Shown here piece by piece: positions 25,431 to 37,824 of a stretch of 64,000 bases of DNA. The notes under the pieces were generated by a model that saw nothing but the letters and a program-made list of their open reading frames with translations, was not told the DNA's origin and ran no database searches. Each line of letters opens with the position of its first letter. Position 1 is the first letter of the stretch. Made by a program: the position numbers and the translations under genes. Source of the stretch: Pseudopontixanthobacter vadosimaris (lineage in GTDB: Bacteria > Pseudomonadota > Alphaproteobacteria > Sphingomonadales > Sphingomonadaceae); NCBI RefSeq assembly GCF_012979275.1, contig NZ_JABASZ010000025.1:186001-250000 (forward strand). The letters run 5' to 3'.

Positions 25431-28297
25431 TCAGGCCTGTTCCAGTTCTGCCTGCTCCAGTTCCGCCTGGCGCTCGTCGCTCACGGCGGCCAGCAACTCG
25501 CGCTCAAGCTTGCCCAGCCGATCTTTCGCCACGATGCGATTGCCGGTGAGGTCGGTGACGTAGAATGTATCGGCCGCGCGTTCGCCGAAATTGGTGATAT
25601 GCGCCGAACGCACCACCAGCCGGTTTTCGAACAGGGTGCGCGCCACGCGGTTCAGCAAGGCGGAACGGTCGCGGGCATGCACCTCGATCACCGTGAAACG
25701 GTTGGATGCCTTGTTGTCGAACACCACCTGCGGTTCGACATCGAAGGCCTTGGCCCGGCTGTGGGGCAGCGGCCTTTGCGCCAGCCGGGGCACCAGCGCG
25801 ATCCGCCCCGCCAGCGCGTCGGTGATCGATTCCTCGATTCGCTTTAGCTGGCCGGGATCGTTGAAGGCTGCGCCATGCGGATCCTGCACGATGAAATTAT
25901 CGACGGCCCAGCCATTGCGCGTGGTGTGGATGCGCGCATCGATGATGCTGGCACCGGCCAGGTGGATGCCGCCGGCGATGCGGTAGAACAGGCCGGGATG
26001 ATCCGAAGCGATGACGCTGACCATCGTCGCCCCGCGGTCGGAACAATATTGAGTGTTGATCGACAGTTCCTGATCCATCCGCCGGGCCGCGTCATATTGC
26101 ACGATATTCATGGCGGCGATGTCGTCCGGCTCCGCGATCCAGTAGGCATCGTCGAACAATCCGCCATGCCTGTCCATCAAGGCGGCATTATCCTTCAGCG
26201 CGGCGTGAACGGCCTCCTTCTTTGCCGCGACGCGCTGGCTGCGGCCGTGGCGCATGTGCCCCAGCCGCAGGCGTTCATGCGCCGTGTCGAACAATTCGCC
26301 CAGGAGCTGCCCCTTCCAGCTGTTCCAGACTCCGGGACCGACGGCGCGGATATCGACGGCGGTCAGGATGGCCAGGTGACGCAGGCGTTCGATGCTCTGC
26401 ACCCGGCCGACGAAATCCTCGATGGTCTTGGGGTCGGTCAGATCGCGCTTGAAGGCGGTCGCGCTCATCAGCAGGTGCTGGCGGACCAGCCAGGCGACCA
26501 GCTGCGTCTCGCCATCGTCAAGTCCGAAGCGGGGGCACAGATCGAGGGCTATTTCGGCACCGAGTTCGGAATGATCGCCGCCGCGGCCCTTGGCGATGTC
26601 GTGCAGCAGCACGGCGACATATTGCGCCCGGCGGCTGCGGACCTTGTGGATGAGCCGGGTGGCGCGGGGGTGATCGTCGGCCAGCAGCCCGCGTTCTATT
26701 TTCGAGACCAGGCCGATGGCGCGGATCGTATGTTCGTCCACCGTATAATGATGGTACATGTCGAATTGCATCTGGGCGTTGACCCGGCCGAAATCGGGCA
26801 CGAAGCGCCCGAAAACGCCGGCTTCGTTCATCCAGCGCAAGGCGGTTTCAGGGTCGCGCCGTCCCGCCAGCAATTGCAGGAACAGGGCATTGGCGCGGGG
26901 GTCTTCGCGCACCTCCGCCTGGATCAGACCGGAATCGCGATCGGCCTGCCGCATCGCCGAAGGGTGGATCTCCAACCCCATTTCCTCGGCCATGCGGAAA
27001 ATCTCGATCAGGCGCACGGGATCTTTCCGGAACCAGTCGTCGGACGGGGCGGCGATGGTGCCGCCGAATATGCGGTATCCCTTCACGATGCGCGGCTTGG
27101 CCCTGAAGCCTGCCAGCAGCCCGCGGCGCACCCGTTTCTGCGCGAATTCCTCGTCAATATGGGCGAGGAACACGCGAGTCAGCGACCCCACTCTCTTCGC
27201 CTGCAGGAAATAGAACTGCATGAAACGTTCGACGCTGCTCTTGCCCGTGCGGTCGGCGAAATTCATCGCGCTCGCCACCTGGCGCTGCAGATCGAAGGTC
27301 AGCCGGTCCTCCGCGCGGCCGGTGATCGTGTGCAGATGGGCACGTACCGACAGCAGGAAGCTTTCCGCCTTTCGGAAGCTGCGATATTCCGCCGGGGTGA
27401 ACAGGCCCTTGTCCACCAGTTCCGCGGCGCCGCGCACCCGGTGGATGAACTTGCCGATCCAGTACAGCGTCTGCAGGTCGCGCAGGCCGCCCTTGCCGTC
27501 CTTCACATTGGGTTCGACGACATAGCGGCTGTCGCCCATGCGCTGGTGGCGGCGGTTGCGCTCCTCCAGCTTCTCGGTCACGAACTGGCGGGCCGTCCCG
27601 GCCGCGACCTCGGCCCAGAAGCGCCGCGACACTTCTGCATAGAGCGCCTTGTCGCCCCAGACATAGCGCCCTTCCAGCAGGGCGGTGCGAATGGTCAGAT
27701 CCGCTTTCGCCATCTCGATCGTCTCGCTCACCGTGCGGCTCGACTGGCCGACTTTCAGGCCGAGATCCCACAGCAGATAGAGGATCGCCTCGACGGCTTT
27801 TCCGCACCATTCCGAGCGTTTTCCGCCCGTGATGAAGGCGATGTCGAGGTCGGATCGCGGCGACATTTCCGCCCGTCCGTATCCCCCGACGGCGATGATC
27901 GTCAGAACGTCGTCCGGCGAGCGCGACAGATCGGCCAGCAGGTCGCGCGTGACGAAATCATGCACCAGCCGCAGCAGCTGATCCATGAGGAAGGCATGAC
28001 CGGCGGCATTTTCATGTCCGGCGGATGGCCGTTCCACCAGCCGGCGCGCCAGTTCTTTGCGGCCATCCTCCAGCGCCTGTTTGAGGAGAGCCAGAACCTG
28101 CGGCCGTGCAGCCTCTCCGGCCTCGCCTTTACAGACCCCGTCTCTGCTCGCCCCGTCCCTTGCCGCAGTCACCAGTTCCGCAAATTGCCCGGCGATCGCG
28201 CGCCGGTCGATGACGGCGCGCTGATCGACGATAGCCGTTCGCGGGGGCAGGTTCGGGCTGGGGGAGCGTTCCGCGTCCTTCGAGGCGTCGGTTGCGG

Positions 28298-28301
<4 letters not shown>
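25431..28301 (-). CDS. glnD: [protein-PII] uridylyltransferase / uridylyl-removing enzyme
   Basis: A 956-aa bifunctional nitrogen sensor that uridylylates and deuridylylates PII according to glutamine. Domains in order: nucleotidyltransferase with GGYGRAEMSPRSDLDIAF, a PII-uridylyltransferase linker (RYVVEPNVKDGKGGLRDLQ), an HD phosphohydrolase (LLHDIAKGRGGDHSELG), and two C-terminal ACT domains (DHPGLFYRIAGGIHLAGASI and ARDRSALLNRVARTLFE). The only start giving a normal length is TTG at 28301, overlapping the upstream synthetase stop as TTGA; no ATG lies nearby in frame. glnB and glnK are not in the window. Confidence 0.94.
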
Positions 28302-29992
<1,691 letters not shown>

Positions 29993-30193
29993 GCAATCCA
30001 TCTCCTTGTCCGGGCCGGTGCGATTCGCTTTTGCGAATTCGCGCATGGGTCGAACCCGGCCGGTATCGTTTCGCCCCTGGTATTCCGTATGGCCATACCG
30101 CGCAGATGGGGTTTCAAGCGCGGTGCCGCTATGGCAATAGCACGCCACACGAACATGCGAACAGGCCTTGTGCCCATGCAGATTGTTTAAGGG

Positions 30194-31090
30194 GTGCAAC
30201 ACGTGCTGTCACTAGTAACCGCTGCCATCGCGGCGCAGGCCGACGCCGGACCGATCGTCTGGTCGCAACTGGGTCTGCGGCCCGGCATCGATCTCGGCGT
30301 TTTCACGCTGCGCTATTACTCGCTTGCCTATCTTGCCGGTATCGCGCTCGGCTACTGGCACCTGACGAAGATGGTGAAGGCACCCGGTGCGCCGATGGCG
30401 CAGCGCCATGCGGAAGATCTGTTCTTCTATTGCACGCTCGGCATCATCCTCGGCGGGCGGATCGGCTATGCCACCTTCTACGAACCCTCGCTCTGGACCA
30501 GTCTCGACATCTTCAAGCTGTGGACCGGCGGGATGAGCTTCCACGGCGGGGTGGCGGGCGTATTGCTGGCGATCGCCTGGGTCTGCCACAAGGGCGGGCT
30601 GCGCTTCCTGCGGGTGGCGGATTACATCGCGGTGAACGTGCCCTTCGGCATGATGTTCGGCCGCCTGGCGAATTTCATCAATGGCGAATTGTGGGGCCGC
30701 ACCACCGATGTGCCCTGGGCCATGGTGTTTCCAGGTGCGGGTCCGCTGGGCCGCCATCCCAGCCAGCTTTACGAAGCGGCCCTGGAAGGCGCGCTGCTGA
30801 TCGCGGTGCTGCTCTACCTGTTCTGGCGCACCCGCGCCCGTTACCGGCCCGGCCTGCTGGTGGGCGTGTTTACCTTCGGCATCGCGCTGGCCCGCTTCAC
30901 GGTGGAATTCTACCGCGAACCGGACGCGCAGCTGGCCGAATTCGCTTATCGGACGGGCCTCAGCATGGGGCAGTGGCTGACGATCCCGCTGATCCTGCTC
31001 GGCCTGTTCTTCATGGTGCGCGCGCTGCTGCGCCCGCCGCTGGCGAGCGGGGCGACCTACCGCGCGGGCGCGGAAACCGCCCCGGCCTGA
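30194..31090 (+). CDS. lgt: prolipoprotein diacylglyceryl transferase
   Basis: A 298-aa inner-membrane enzyme adding diacylglycerol to the lipobox cysteine of prolipoproteins. About seven membrane helices are visible, with the family motifs YSLAYLAGIALGY, MSFHGGVAGV (the catalytic His region), FGRLANFINGELWGR and HPSQLYEA. The start is GTG at 30194, or GTG at 30203. The window encodes several predicted lipoproteins that would be substrates. The next gene begins 12 bp downstream. Confidence 0.95.
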   Translation: MQHVLSLVTAAIAAQADAGPIVWSQLGLRPGIDLGVFTLRYYSLAYLAGIALGYWHLTKMVKAPGAPMAQRHAEDLFFYCTLGIILGGRIGYATFYEPSLWTSLDIFKLWTGGMSFHGGVAGVLLAIAWVCHKGGLRFLRVADYIAVNVPFGMMFGRLANFINGELWGRTTDVPWAMVFPGAGPLGRHPSQLYEAALEGALLIAVLLYLFWRTRARYRPGLLVGVFTFGIALARFTVEFYREPDAQLAEFAYRTGLSMGQWLTIPLILLGLFFMVRALLRPPLASGATYRAGAETAPA

Positions 31091-31102
31091 CGGGTTTCAG
31101 GC

Positions 31103-32185
31103 GTGAGCGCGCAAGGTGAACCGGTGGAGGCACCCCGCCTTCTGGGAACGATTTTCCGCCGGTTGATCCGCGATAGCGGGCCTATGTCGCTGTCGCAGTT
31201 CATGGGCGAGAGCAACGCGCGCTATTATGCGGCGAAGAACCCGCTCGGCAGCGCAGGCGATTTCGTCACCGCGCCTGAAATCAGCCAGATGTTCGGCGAA
31301 TTGATCGGGCTGTGGCTGGCGGATATCCGCGCGCGGGCGGGACGCGGCGGGTCTGTGCATTATGTCGAACTCGGCCCCGGCCGGGGAACCCTGACGCGCG
31401 ATGCCCTGCGCGCCGCGCGGCATCACGGCCTCGATCCGCAGGTGCATTTCGTCGAGACGAGCCGCGCGCTGAAAGCCATTCAGGCCGAAGCGGTGCCGGC
31501 CGCGCAGTGGCATGACGATCTGTCCACCGTCCCGATGGACGCGCCGATGCTGCTGGTCGCGAACGAATTTTTCGATGCATTGCCGGTGCGGCAGCTGGTG
31601 CGGGCGGCGCAGGGCTGGCGCGAAAGGCTGGTCGGGCTGGATGAAGACCGCTTCACCTTCGTCGCCGGCGGACAGCCGATGGAGGCCGCCGTGCCTGCCG
31701 CCTGGCGCGAGGCGCCCGAGGGCACGATCATCGAAACCAATCCGGGCGCGGCGGCGATGATGCACGAGATCGCGGGGCGGCTCGCAAACCAGGGCGGGGC
31801 TGCGCTGATCGTGGATTACGGCCATGCCGAAATGCAGTCCGGTTCGACCCTGCAGGCGGTCCGCGCGCACCGCAAGATCAGCCCCTTCGCCGCACCGGGC
31901 GAGGCCGATCTGACCGCGCATGTCGATTTTGCGACGTTGGCCGATATCGCCCGCAGCCGCGGTGTCCGCGTATCGGGGATCACAACGCAGGGCGATTTCC
32001 TGCGCGCCATGGGCATTCAAATGCGGACTGAAAGACTGGCCGCCGGGGCACCGCATTGCAAGGCTGAACTGGAAGCGCAGCGCGACCGGCTGATTGCGGA
32101 TGACCAGATGGGGCGATTGTTCAAGGTAATGGGCCTTTCCGCGCCGGACTGGCCCGACGGTGCCGGCTTCGGCCCGCCCGGATAG
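31103..32185 (+). CDS. MidA/NDUFAF7-type SAM-dependent methyltransferase
   Basis: A 360-aa class I methyltransferase of the family (COG1565) whose mitochondrial member methylates an arginine of complex I subunit NDUFS2. Visible: MSLSQFMGESNARYYAAKNP, GDFVTAPEISQMFGELIGLW, the SAM-binding loop HYVELGPGRGTLTRDALRA, LLVANEFFDALPVRQL and ALIVDYGHAE. A role in assembling bacterial complex I is inference from the mitochondrial relative. GTG start, 12 bp after lgt, so the two form an operon; the gene is convergent with the ABC importer. Confidence 0.92.
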   Translation: MSAQGEPVEAPRLLGTIFRRLIRDSGPMSLSQFMGESNARYYAAKNPLGSAGDFVTAPEISQMFGELIGLWLADIRARAGRGGSVHYVELGPGRGTLTRDALRAARHHGLDPQVHFVETSRALKAIQAEAVPAAQWHDDLSTVPMDAPMLLVANEFFDALPVRQLVRAAQGWRERLVGLDEDRFTFVAGGQPMEAAVPAAWREAPEGTIIETNPGAAAMMHEIAGRLANQGGAALIVDYGHAEMQSGSTLQAVRAHRKISPFAAPGEADLTAHVDFATLADIARSRGVRVSGITTQGDFLRAMGIQMRTERLAAGAPHCKAELEAQRDRLIADDQMGRLFKVMGLSAPDWPDGAGFGPPG

Positions 32186-32187
32186 GT

Positions 32188-33735
32188 TCAGCGCAGCGTT
32201 TCATCCGCCAGCATCCGGGCCGCTTCCGCCGGGCTGCGCTTGTCCTCCGCCCGGTCCACCGCGTGATTGGCGCGCCGCATGGCGGCAACATCGATCTGCC
32301 CCAGCAGCGGGCGCAGCATTCGCAGCAGGTTCTCGTCAGCGGAGCGGCCCGGGGCCAGCATCAGGATCGCGTCATAGGACGGCAGCGCCCCGCGCGGGTC
32401 TTCCAGCACCACCAGATCGTCGGCCGCGATCCGCCCGTCCGAAGTATAAGCGGAGATGACATCCGCCTCGCCCGCGGCGAGCGCATCATACATGAAGGTC
32501 GCCTGGAAACTGCGCTGACGGGCAAAGTCCAGATCATAGGCTGCCCGTACCGACTGCCATTCAGGACGTTCGAAAAATTCGATATCCCCGCCGATCGTCA
32601 GGCGCGGGGCGACGCGGGCGAGATCGCTCAGCGTTTCGATGCCGAGCCGTTCTGCCGCATCGCGCCGCATGGCGAAGGCGTAGGCGTTTTCGAAACCGAG
32701 CCTGCCAACGACCTCGATACCCGTCTCTCGCTTCTCCCAGTCGCGGATCGCGGCGAACATCGCATCGCGCGCTACCATGTCCTCGCGCCGCAATTCATTG
32801 GTCCAGATCGTGCCCGTGTAATCCACGGCGATGTCGATATTGCCCGATGCCAGTGCCCGGTGAATCACGGCGGAGCCAAGTCCTTCGCGGTAACGCACGG
32901 CATAGCCCGCATCCTCCAGCCGCTGCCCGATCAGCCGGGCGAGGACGAATTGTTCCGAGAAGTTCTTCGCGCCGATCACCAGCGCACCTTCGTCGCTGCG
33001 CTCGCGCGTCGAAAAGAACGCGGCGGCAAGACCCAGCGCCAGCAGCGCCAGACCGGCGCGTACCATCCAGCGGCTGCGCCTCTCATCATTCGAGCGGAAC
33101 CCCCGTTCGACCGTGCCGAGCAGGATATCGGCGAGGATGGCGAGGCCCGCGCTGGCGATGCAGCCTGCCAGCACCAGCGCCCAGTTCTGCGTCTGCAATC
33201 CGGCGAAGATCGGATCGCCCAGGCTGGGCTGGCCAACGGTGGTCGACAGGGTGGCCGCCCCGATGGTCCAGACGGCGGCGGTGCGGATGCCGGCCATGAT
33301 GTAGGGCGCGGCCAGCGGGGCCTCGACCCAGCGCAGCTTCTGCGCCGCCGTCATGCCCACGCCATCGGCTGCCTCCAGCACGCCTGCCGCCATGTGTTCG
33401 CGGGCCGTGACCGCATTACGCAGGATCGGCAGCAGGGCATAGAGGGCGAGCGCCAGCAGGGCCGGCAGGAAGCCCAGCGTCGGAAGGCCATCGCCGAACA
33501 CCGCCCGCAGGCTCAGCAGCAAGGGAAAGAACAGCGCCAGCAGCGCCAGTGCGGGGATGGTCTGCACGAGGCTGGCGAAGGTGAGCGCGACCCGCGCCAC
33601 GCTGGCGGAGCGGCTGGCCCAGACGGCGAGCGGCAGAGCAACGATGATGCCGAGCGCCAGTGCGGACCCCGCCAGCAGCACATGCTGCGCCAGCTTGGGG
33701 CCGAGTGTCAGAAGGACGGCGGCGATCTCACCCAT
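32188..33735 (-). CDS. osmoprotectant-type ABC transporter, permease fused to substrate-binding domain
   Basis: A 515-aa fusion. Residues 1-220 are an ABC permease with about six membrane helices (VLLAGSALALGIIVALPLAV, LLALFFPLLLSLRAVFG) and an EAA-like loop (AADGVGMTAAQKLRWVEAPL). A further helix (LALLALGLAAAFFS) leads into an OpuAC/ProX-type binding domain: IGAKNFSEQFVLARLIGQRLE, IDIAVDYTGTIWT, ISAYTSDGRIAADDLVVLED. This is the OpuC/YehZ-like group that takes up glycine betaine, choline or similar solutes; the ligand is not certain. It overlaps the ATPase gene by 8 bp. Confidence 0.9.
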   Translation of the reverse strand: MGEIAAVLLTLGPKLAQHVLLAGSALALGIIVALPLAVWASRSASVARVALTFASLVQTIPALALLALFFPLLLSLRAVFGDGLPTLGFLPALLALALYALLPILRNAVTAREHMAAGVLEAADGVGMTAAQKLRWVEAPLAAPYIMAGIRTAAVWTIGAATLSTTVGQPSLGDPIFAGLQTQNWALVLAGCIASAGLAILADILLGTVERGFRSNDERRSRWMVRAGLALLALGLAAAFFSTRERSDEGALVIGAKNFSEQFVLARLIGQRLEDAGYAVRYREGLGSAVIHRALASGNIDIAVDYTGTIWTNELRREDMVARDAMFAAIRDWEKRETGIEVVGRLGFENAYAFAMRRDAAERLGIETLSDLARVAPRLTIGGDIEFFERPEWQSVRAAYDLDFARQRSFQATFMYDALAAGEADVISAYTSDGRIAADDLVVLEDPRGALPSYDAILMLAPGRSADENLLRMLRPLLGQIDVAAMRRANHAVDRAEDKRSPAEAARMLADETLR

Positions 33736-34465
33736 CGCCGCGTTCCAGCCCGGCCATTGCCCGTGCCTGCGCGCGGGGCACCGCCACCAATTGCTGCGCT
33801 TCTTCGCCGCCCGCGCCGGCGACGAGCGCGGCGGGCGTTTCATCCGCCACGATCCGGCCATGGTCCATGACCAGCACCCGGTCCGCCAGCAGCAGCGCCT
33901 CGGCCATGTCATGCGTCACCATCAGACTGGTCAGACCGATCCGGTCGTGCAGGGCGCGGACGCTGCGGCCAAGGGCGTCGCGCGTGACCGGGTCCAGCGC
34001 GCCGAAGGGTTCGTCCATCAGCAGCAGCGGCGGTTCCTGCGCCAGCGCGCGCGCGACCCCGATGCGCTGACGCTGCCCGCCGGACAGTTCATCGGGCATC
34101 CGCGTGGCGAAAGAGGGATCGAGCTCGACCAGTTCGAGCAGTCCGGCAATCCGCTCGCGCGGCAAGGTCCGAGCGGCGACGCGCCCGCCGATACCGATAT
34201 TCTCCGCCACGTTCATATGCGGGAACAGGCCGACATCCTGGAAGACATAGCCGATCCGGCGGCGCAGGGCGGGTGCGGGGCCGTCCAGAATGTCGTCACC
34301 GCCAAGAAGGATGGTTCCGCCATCGGGTTCGATCAGGCGGTTCACCATCTTAAGCAGGGTGGATTTTCCCGAACCCGACTTGCCGACCAGCGCGCAGAAG
34401 CTGCCCGTGGCGAGATCGAGAGAAACCCCGTCCACCGCCGCGATCGCTCCGAATCGCTTTCTCAC
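33728..34465 (-). CDS. osmoprotectant-type ABC transporter ATP-binding protein
   Basis: A 245-aa ATPase partnering the fused permease/binding protein. Walker A LVGKSGSGKSTLLKMVNRL, Q loop VFQDVGLFPHMNV, signature ELSGGQRQRIGVARALAQ, Walker B LLLMDEPFGALDPVTR and H loop VTHDMAEAL are all intact. No CBS domains follow, unlike OpuAA/ProV. The start is uncertain: GTG 34465 is the first standard codon, but coding similarity (LSIRG before VRKRFG) continues upstream, where the only candidate is a rare ATT overlapping the TAA stop of the kinase gene. Confidence 0.9.
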   Translation of the reverse strand: MRKRFGAIAAVDGVSLDLATGSFCALVGKSGSGKSTLLKMVNRLIEPDGGTILLGGDDILDGPAPALRRRIGYVFQDVGLFPHMNVAENIGIGGRVAARTLPRERIAGLLELVELDPSFATRMPDELSGGQRQRIGVARALAQEPPLLLMDEPFGALDPVTRDALGRSVRALHDRIGLTSLMVTHDMAEALLLADRVLVMDHGRIVADETPAALVAGAGGEEAQQLVAVPRAQARAMAGLERGDG

Positions 34466-34514
34466 GCCCCTGATGGAAAGGGCGGGATGCGTGTGCGCCG
34501 TGTCTGCCGGAGCG

Positions 34515-36044
34515 TTAATTGGCGATGGTGGGCAGCGGAAGGTTCAGCCGGACCTCCAGCCCGTCGTCGTGCCAGAAATGGTCCATCCGCCCGTTCAACT
34601 GCCCTTCCACCGCCATCTTCACCAGGCGCGAGCCGAACCCTGCATTGCTGCCGTCATCGGCGGGGCGCTGCGGCGCGGGCCCGCCCTGTTCGCGCCAGAC
34701 GATCTCGGCATCGTCGCCATCGCAGTCGAAGTGGATGCGGACCTTACCTTCATCGACCGACAAAGACCCGTATTTTGCGGAATTGGTGGCCAGTTCATGG
34801 AAGATGAGCGCAAGCGGCGTGGCCGATCGCGGCCCGATCGCGCAATCGCCTTCGGACAGGATCACACGGTCGTCCCCGCCGCCGAAATATGGTGCCATCA
34901 ATTCCTTCAGCAGGCCGCTCAGACTGTCACCCTTCGCGCCTGCGACCGGGCGCACGAAATCATGCGCCCGTCCCAGCGCGCGGATGGTCCCGTTCAGATC
35001 GTCGGCGAATTCCTTCATTTCGGGGTAGCGACGCGAACGCATGGCGATCAGGCCGGAAACGACGGCGAAGATGTTCTTGATGCGGTGCGACAGTTCATTC
35101 GCGAGCATTTCACGCGATTGGAGATGGCGATGGTGATCGTCGCGGTCCGTCACGGTGCCGAACCAGCGGCGCGGTTCCTCGTCGCCATTTTCCGTCGGCC
35201 GCGTGTTCACCTCGACCCAGCGCCAGTTGTCATCCGCCATGTGCAGGCGGAATTCATGGGTCAGCCCCGCACCATCTTTCAGCGCCGCGGCCCATTTCCT
35301 CGCCAGAACTTCACGATCATCCTCATGCACCAGCTTCAGCCATTCGTCCCAGGTGCCGGGAGGAGCGACACCGGTTGCTTCGTTGAAGCGGGCATTCAGA
35401 TAATCGAGCCTGCCATCCGCATCGGTCGCGAAGGCGATATGCGGCAGGCTGTCAATCAGGGTGCGCAACTGCTTTTCGCTCTTGGCGACATTCTGCGCGG
35501 AAACCAGCGATTCGCGCCGGTGCCGCAACCGGCGCATGACCGCCGCCGCCAGCACGCGCAGACCTTCGGTCTGCAATGCGCTCAGCCCTCCGGGGCGCGG
35601 CTTCGTATCGATGACGCACAGGGATCCGAGCGGTGCGCCTTCGCCTGAAATCAGCGGTGCGCCGGCATAGAAACGGATGTTGGGGTGCCCGGTGACGAGC
35701 GGATTGTCGTCGAAGCGGCTGTCCTCGCGCGCGTCGGGCACCACCATGGGCTGGGCCTGCAGCATGGCATGGGCACAGAAAGAGGTAGGGCGGGGCGTCT
35801 CCGTCTCGGACAGCCCCTCACGCGCAAGGAAGCGCTGGCGCTCCTTCTCCACCAGCGACACAAGGGCGATGGGCGCATTGCACAGGCGCGCGGCGAAGCC
35901 GACGATCTGTCGCAGTTCCTCGTCGTCTTCCAGCGAATCGAGGCCATATTGTGCGATGATGCTCGCACGCGCCTCCTCGCCGCACATGGCCGCCGCTGGC
36001 GGGACCCCTTCCGGCCAAGGATGTAGATCGGGAGTTTGCGTCAT
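34515..36044 (-). CDS. HWE-family sensor histidine kinase with GAF and PAS domains
   Basis: A 509-aa soluble kinase. Residues ~30-180 form a GAF domain (ALVSLVEKERQRFLAREGL, FYAGAPLISGEGAPLGSLC), residues ~195-310 a PAS domain with a PAC tail (LIDSLPHIAFATDADGRLDY, WRWVEVNTRPTENGD), and the C-terminus an HWE/HisKA_2 kinase with the phosphoacceptor in ANELSHRIKNIFAVV (His about 320) and RALGRAHDFVRP. The ATPase half shows LIFHELATNSAKYGSLS and GFGSRLVKMAVEGQL. Such kinases often feed light or general stress signalling in alphaproteobacteria; no LOV cysteine motif is seen. The ABC importer genes follow on the same strand. Confidence 0.92.
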   Translation of the reverse strand: MTQTPDLHPWPEGVPPAAAMCGEEARASIIAQYGLDSLEDDEELRQIVGFAARLCNAPIALVSLVEKERQRFLAREGLSETETPRPTSFCAHAMLQAQPMVVPDAREDSRFDDNPLVTGHPNIRFYAGAPLISGEGAPLGSLCVIDTKPRPGGLSALQTEGLRVLAAAVMRRLRHRRESLVSAQNVAKSEKQLRTLIDSLPHIAFATDADGRLDYLNARFNEATGVAPPGTWDEWLKLVHEDDREVLARKWAAALKDGAGLTHEFRLHMADDNWRWVEVNTRPTENGDEEPRRWFGTVTDRDDHHRHLQSREMLANELSHRIKNIFAVVSGLIAMRSRRYPEMKEFADDLNGTIRALGRAHDFVRPVAGAKGDSLSGLLKELMAPYFGGGDDRVILSEGDCAIGPRSATPLALIFHELATNSAKYGSLSVDEGKVRIHFDCDGDDAEIVWREQGGPAPQRPADDGSNAGFGSRLVKMAVEGQLNGRMDHFWHDDGLEVRLNLPLPTIAN

Positions 36045-36214
36045 CTGCCGGCATGCATAGCGGCTATTTGCAACAAGGCCAATATGAACAGGGACATAGT
36101 GCCGGATAATCTGCGGTTCACCTGCCGCGCCGGGGCACGGACCGGTAGCGGCGCGGACGGTTTGCGCCTTGCGGCAAGCGTCGCTATGCGCATGAGCCGA
36201 AGAGGAGACCGAAC

Positions 36215-37387
36215 TTGCGCGCCACCCCCGATTTCGATTTCGACCTCGGCGAAAATGCCGAAATGCTGCGGGACACCGTGGCCCGCTTCGCTGACGAGCA
36301 GGTCGCTCCGCTCGCCGAGAAGACCGACCGGGAAGACTGCTTCCCCCGCGAATTATGGCCGCAGATGGGCGAACTCGGCCTGCACGGCATCACCGTTCCG
36401 GAAGCCGATGGCGGGCTGGGCTGGGGATATCTGGAGCATGTGGTGGCGGTGGAGGAAATCAGCCGGGCGAGCGCCAGCGTCGGCCTGTCCTATGGCGCGC
36501 ATTCCAACCTCTGCGTCAATCAGGTGGCGCGCTGGGCCAATGAAGAACAGAAGGCGAAATATCTGCCGAAGCTGATCAGCGGCGACTATGTCGGCAGCCT
36601 GGCGATGAGCGAGGCGAGCGCAGGCTCCGACGTCGTGTCGATGAAGCTGAAGGCGGAAAAGGTGGATGGCGGCTACCGCCTGAACGGCACCAAGTTCTGG
36701 ATCACCAATGCGCCCTATGCCGATGTGCTGGTGGTCTATGCCAGGACCGGAGCCGAGGACGGCAAGCCCAGCCGGGGCATCACCACCTTCCTGATCGAGA
36801 AGGACATGGAAGGGTTCTCCATCGGTCAGAAAATCGCCAAGATGGGGATGCGAGGCAGTCCGACGGCGGAACTGGTGTTCGACGATTGCTTCGTGCCGGA
36901 CGAGAACGTGATGGGGCCGGAAAACGGCGGGGTCGGCGTGTTGATGAGCGGGCTGGATTACGAGCGCGTGGTGCTGTCGGGCATCCAGCTCGGCATCATG
37001 CAGGCCTGCCTCGATACCGTCATCCCCTATATGCGCGAACGCACCCAGTTCGGAAAACCCATCGGATCGTTCCAGCTGATGCAGGCGAAGGTTGCCGACA
37101 TGTATGTCGCGCTGCAATCGGCCCGCGCCTACACCTATGCCGTGGCGAAGGCCTGCGACAAGGACCAGACCACGCGCTTCGATGCGGCGGGCGTGATCCT
37201 GCTGGCGAGTGAGAACGCCTTCCGCGTCGCGGCGGAAAGCGTGCAGGCGCTGGGCGGGGCGGGCTATACGCTCGACTGGCCGGTGGAACGCTATCTGCGC
37301 GATGCCAAGCTGCTGGATATCGGCGCGGGTACGAACGAGATCCGCCGGATGCTTATCGGCCGCGAGTTGATCGGGACGGCGGGGTGA
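36215..37387 (+). CDS. ivd: isovaleryl-CoA dehydrogenase
   Basis: A 390-aa FAD-dependent acyl-CoA dehydrogenase of leucine catabolism: isovaleryl-CoA to 3-methylcrotonyl-CoA. Family blocks: [95 protein letters not shown] and the C-terminal [20 protein letters not shown] with [18 protein letters not shown]. The catalytic Glu lies in the DYERVVLS region typical of this subgroup. The start is TTG at 36215 with AGAGGAG about 7 nt upstream. It heads an overlapping run with a GFA-domain gene and mccB. Confidence 0.94.
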   Translation: MRATPDFDFDLGENAEMLRDTVARFADEQVAPLAEKTDREDCFPRELWPQMGELGLHGITVPEADGGLGWGYLEHVVAVEEISRASASVGLSYGAHSNLCVNQVARWANEEQKAKYLPKLISGDYVGSLAMSEASAGSDVVSMKLKAEKVDGGYRLNGTKFWITNAPYADVLVVYARTGAEDGKPSRGITTFLIEKDMEGFSIGQKIAKMGMRGSPTAELVFDDCFVPDENVMGPENGGVGVLMSGLDYERVVLSGIQLGIMQACLDTVIPYMRERTQFGKPIGSFQLMQAKVADMYVALQSARAYTYAVAKACDKDQTTRFDAAGVILLASENAFRVAAESVQALGGAGYTLDWPVERYLRDAKLLDIGAGTNEIRRMLIGRELIGTAG

Positions 37388-37824
37388 TGGCCGGATTTGT
37401 GGAGGATGAAGACGAATTACGGTCATTTCGGGGCGAGTGCCTGTGCGGCGGCGTGCGGTATGTCCTGCATGGAACCCCGCGCAAGCTGCGCCTGTGCCAT
37501 TGCCATCAATGCCGCAGCGGCACCGGCGCCGCCTTCAACGTTTCCGTGCCGGTGGAGGAGGATGCGGTGAGTTTCGAAGCCCGCGATACCATTCGCGAAT
37601 TCGAGAGTTCTCCCGGCAAGTTCCGCGCCTTCTGCGGCACCTGCGGCGCGGCGGTCTATAGCCGCCGCACGTCCCGGCCCGGAAATCTGCGCCTGCGCGG
37701 CGGTCTGATCCGCGATCTGCCCCGCGCAGAGGATCTCCGACACATCTTCTGGAAAGATCGCTGGCCGTGGATCGACACGATCGACGATGCGCCCAAATCG
37801 CCTGCCGAGGAACCCGCCGCATGA
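37387..37824 (+). CDS. GFA-domain (CENP-V/glutathione-dependent formaldehyde-activating-like) protein
   Basis: A 145-aa zinc-binding protein. The zinc pattern [25 protein letters not shown] and [12 protein letters not shown] (CxC, CxxC and CxxC types) defines the GFA/CENP-V family. Members bind glutathione adducts or have unknown roles; no specific activity can be assigned. Its start overlaps the ivd stop (GTGATG) and its stop overlaps the mccB start (ATGA), so it is translated with the leucine-degradation genes. Confidence 0.9.
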   Translation: MAGFVEDEDELRSFRGECLCGGVRYVLHGTPRKLRLCHCHQCRSGTGAAFNVSVPVEEDAVSFEARDTIREFESSPGKFRAFCGTCGAAVYSRRTSRPGNLRLRGGLIRDLPRAEDLRHIFWKDRWPWIDTIDDAPKSPAEEPAA

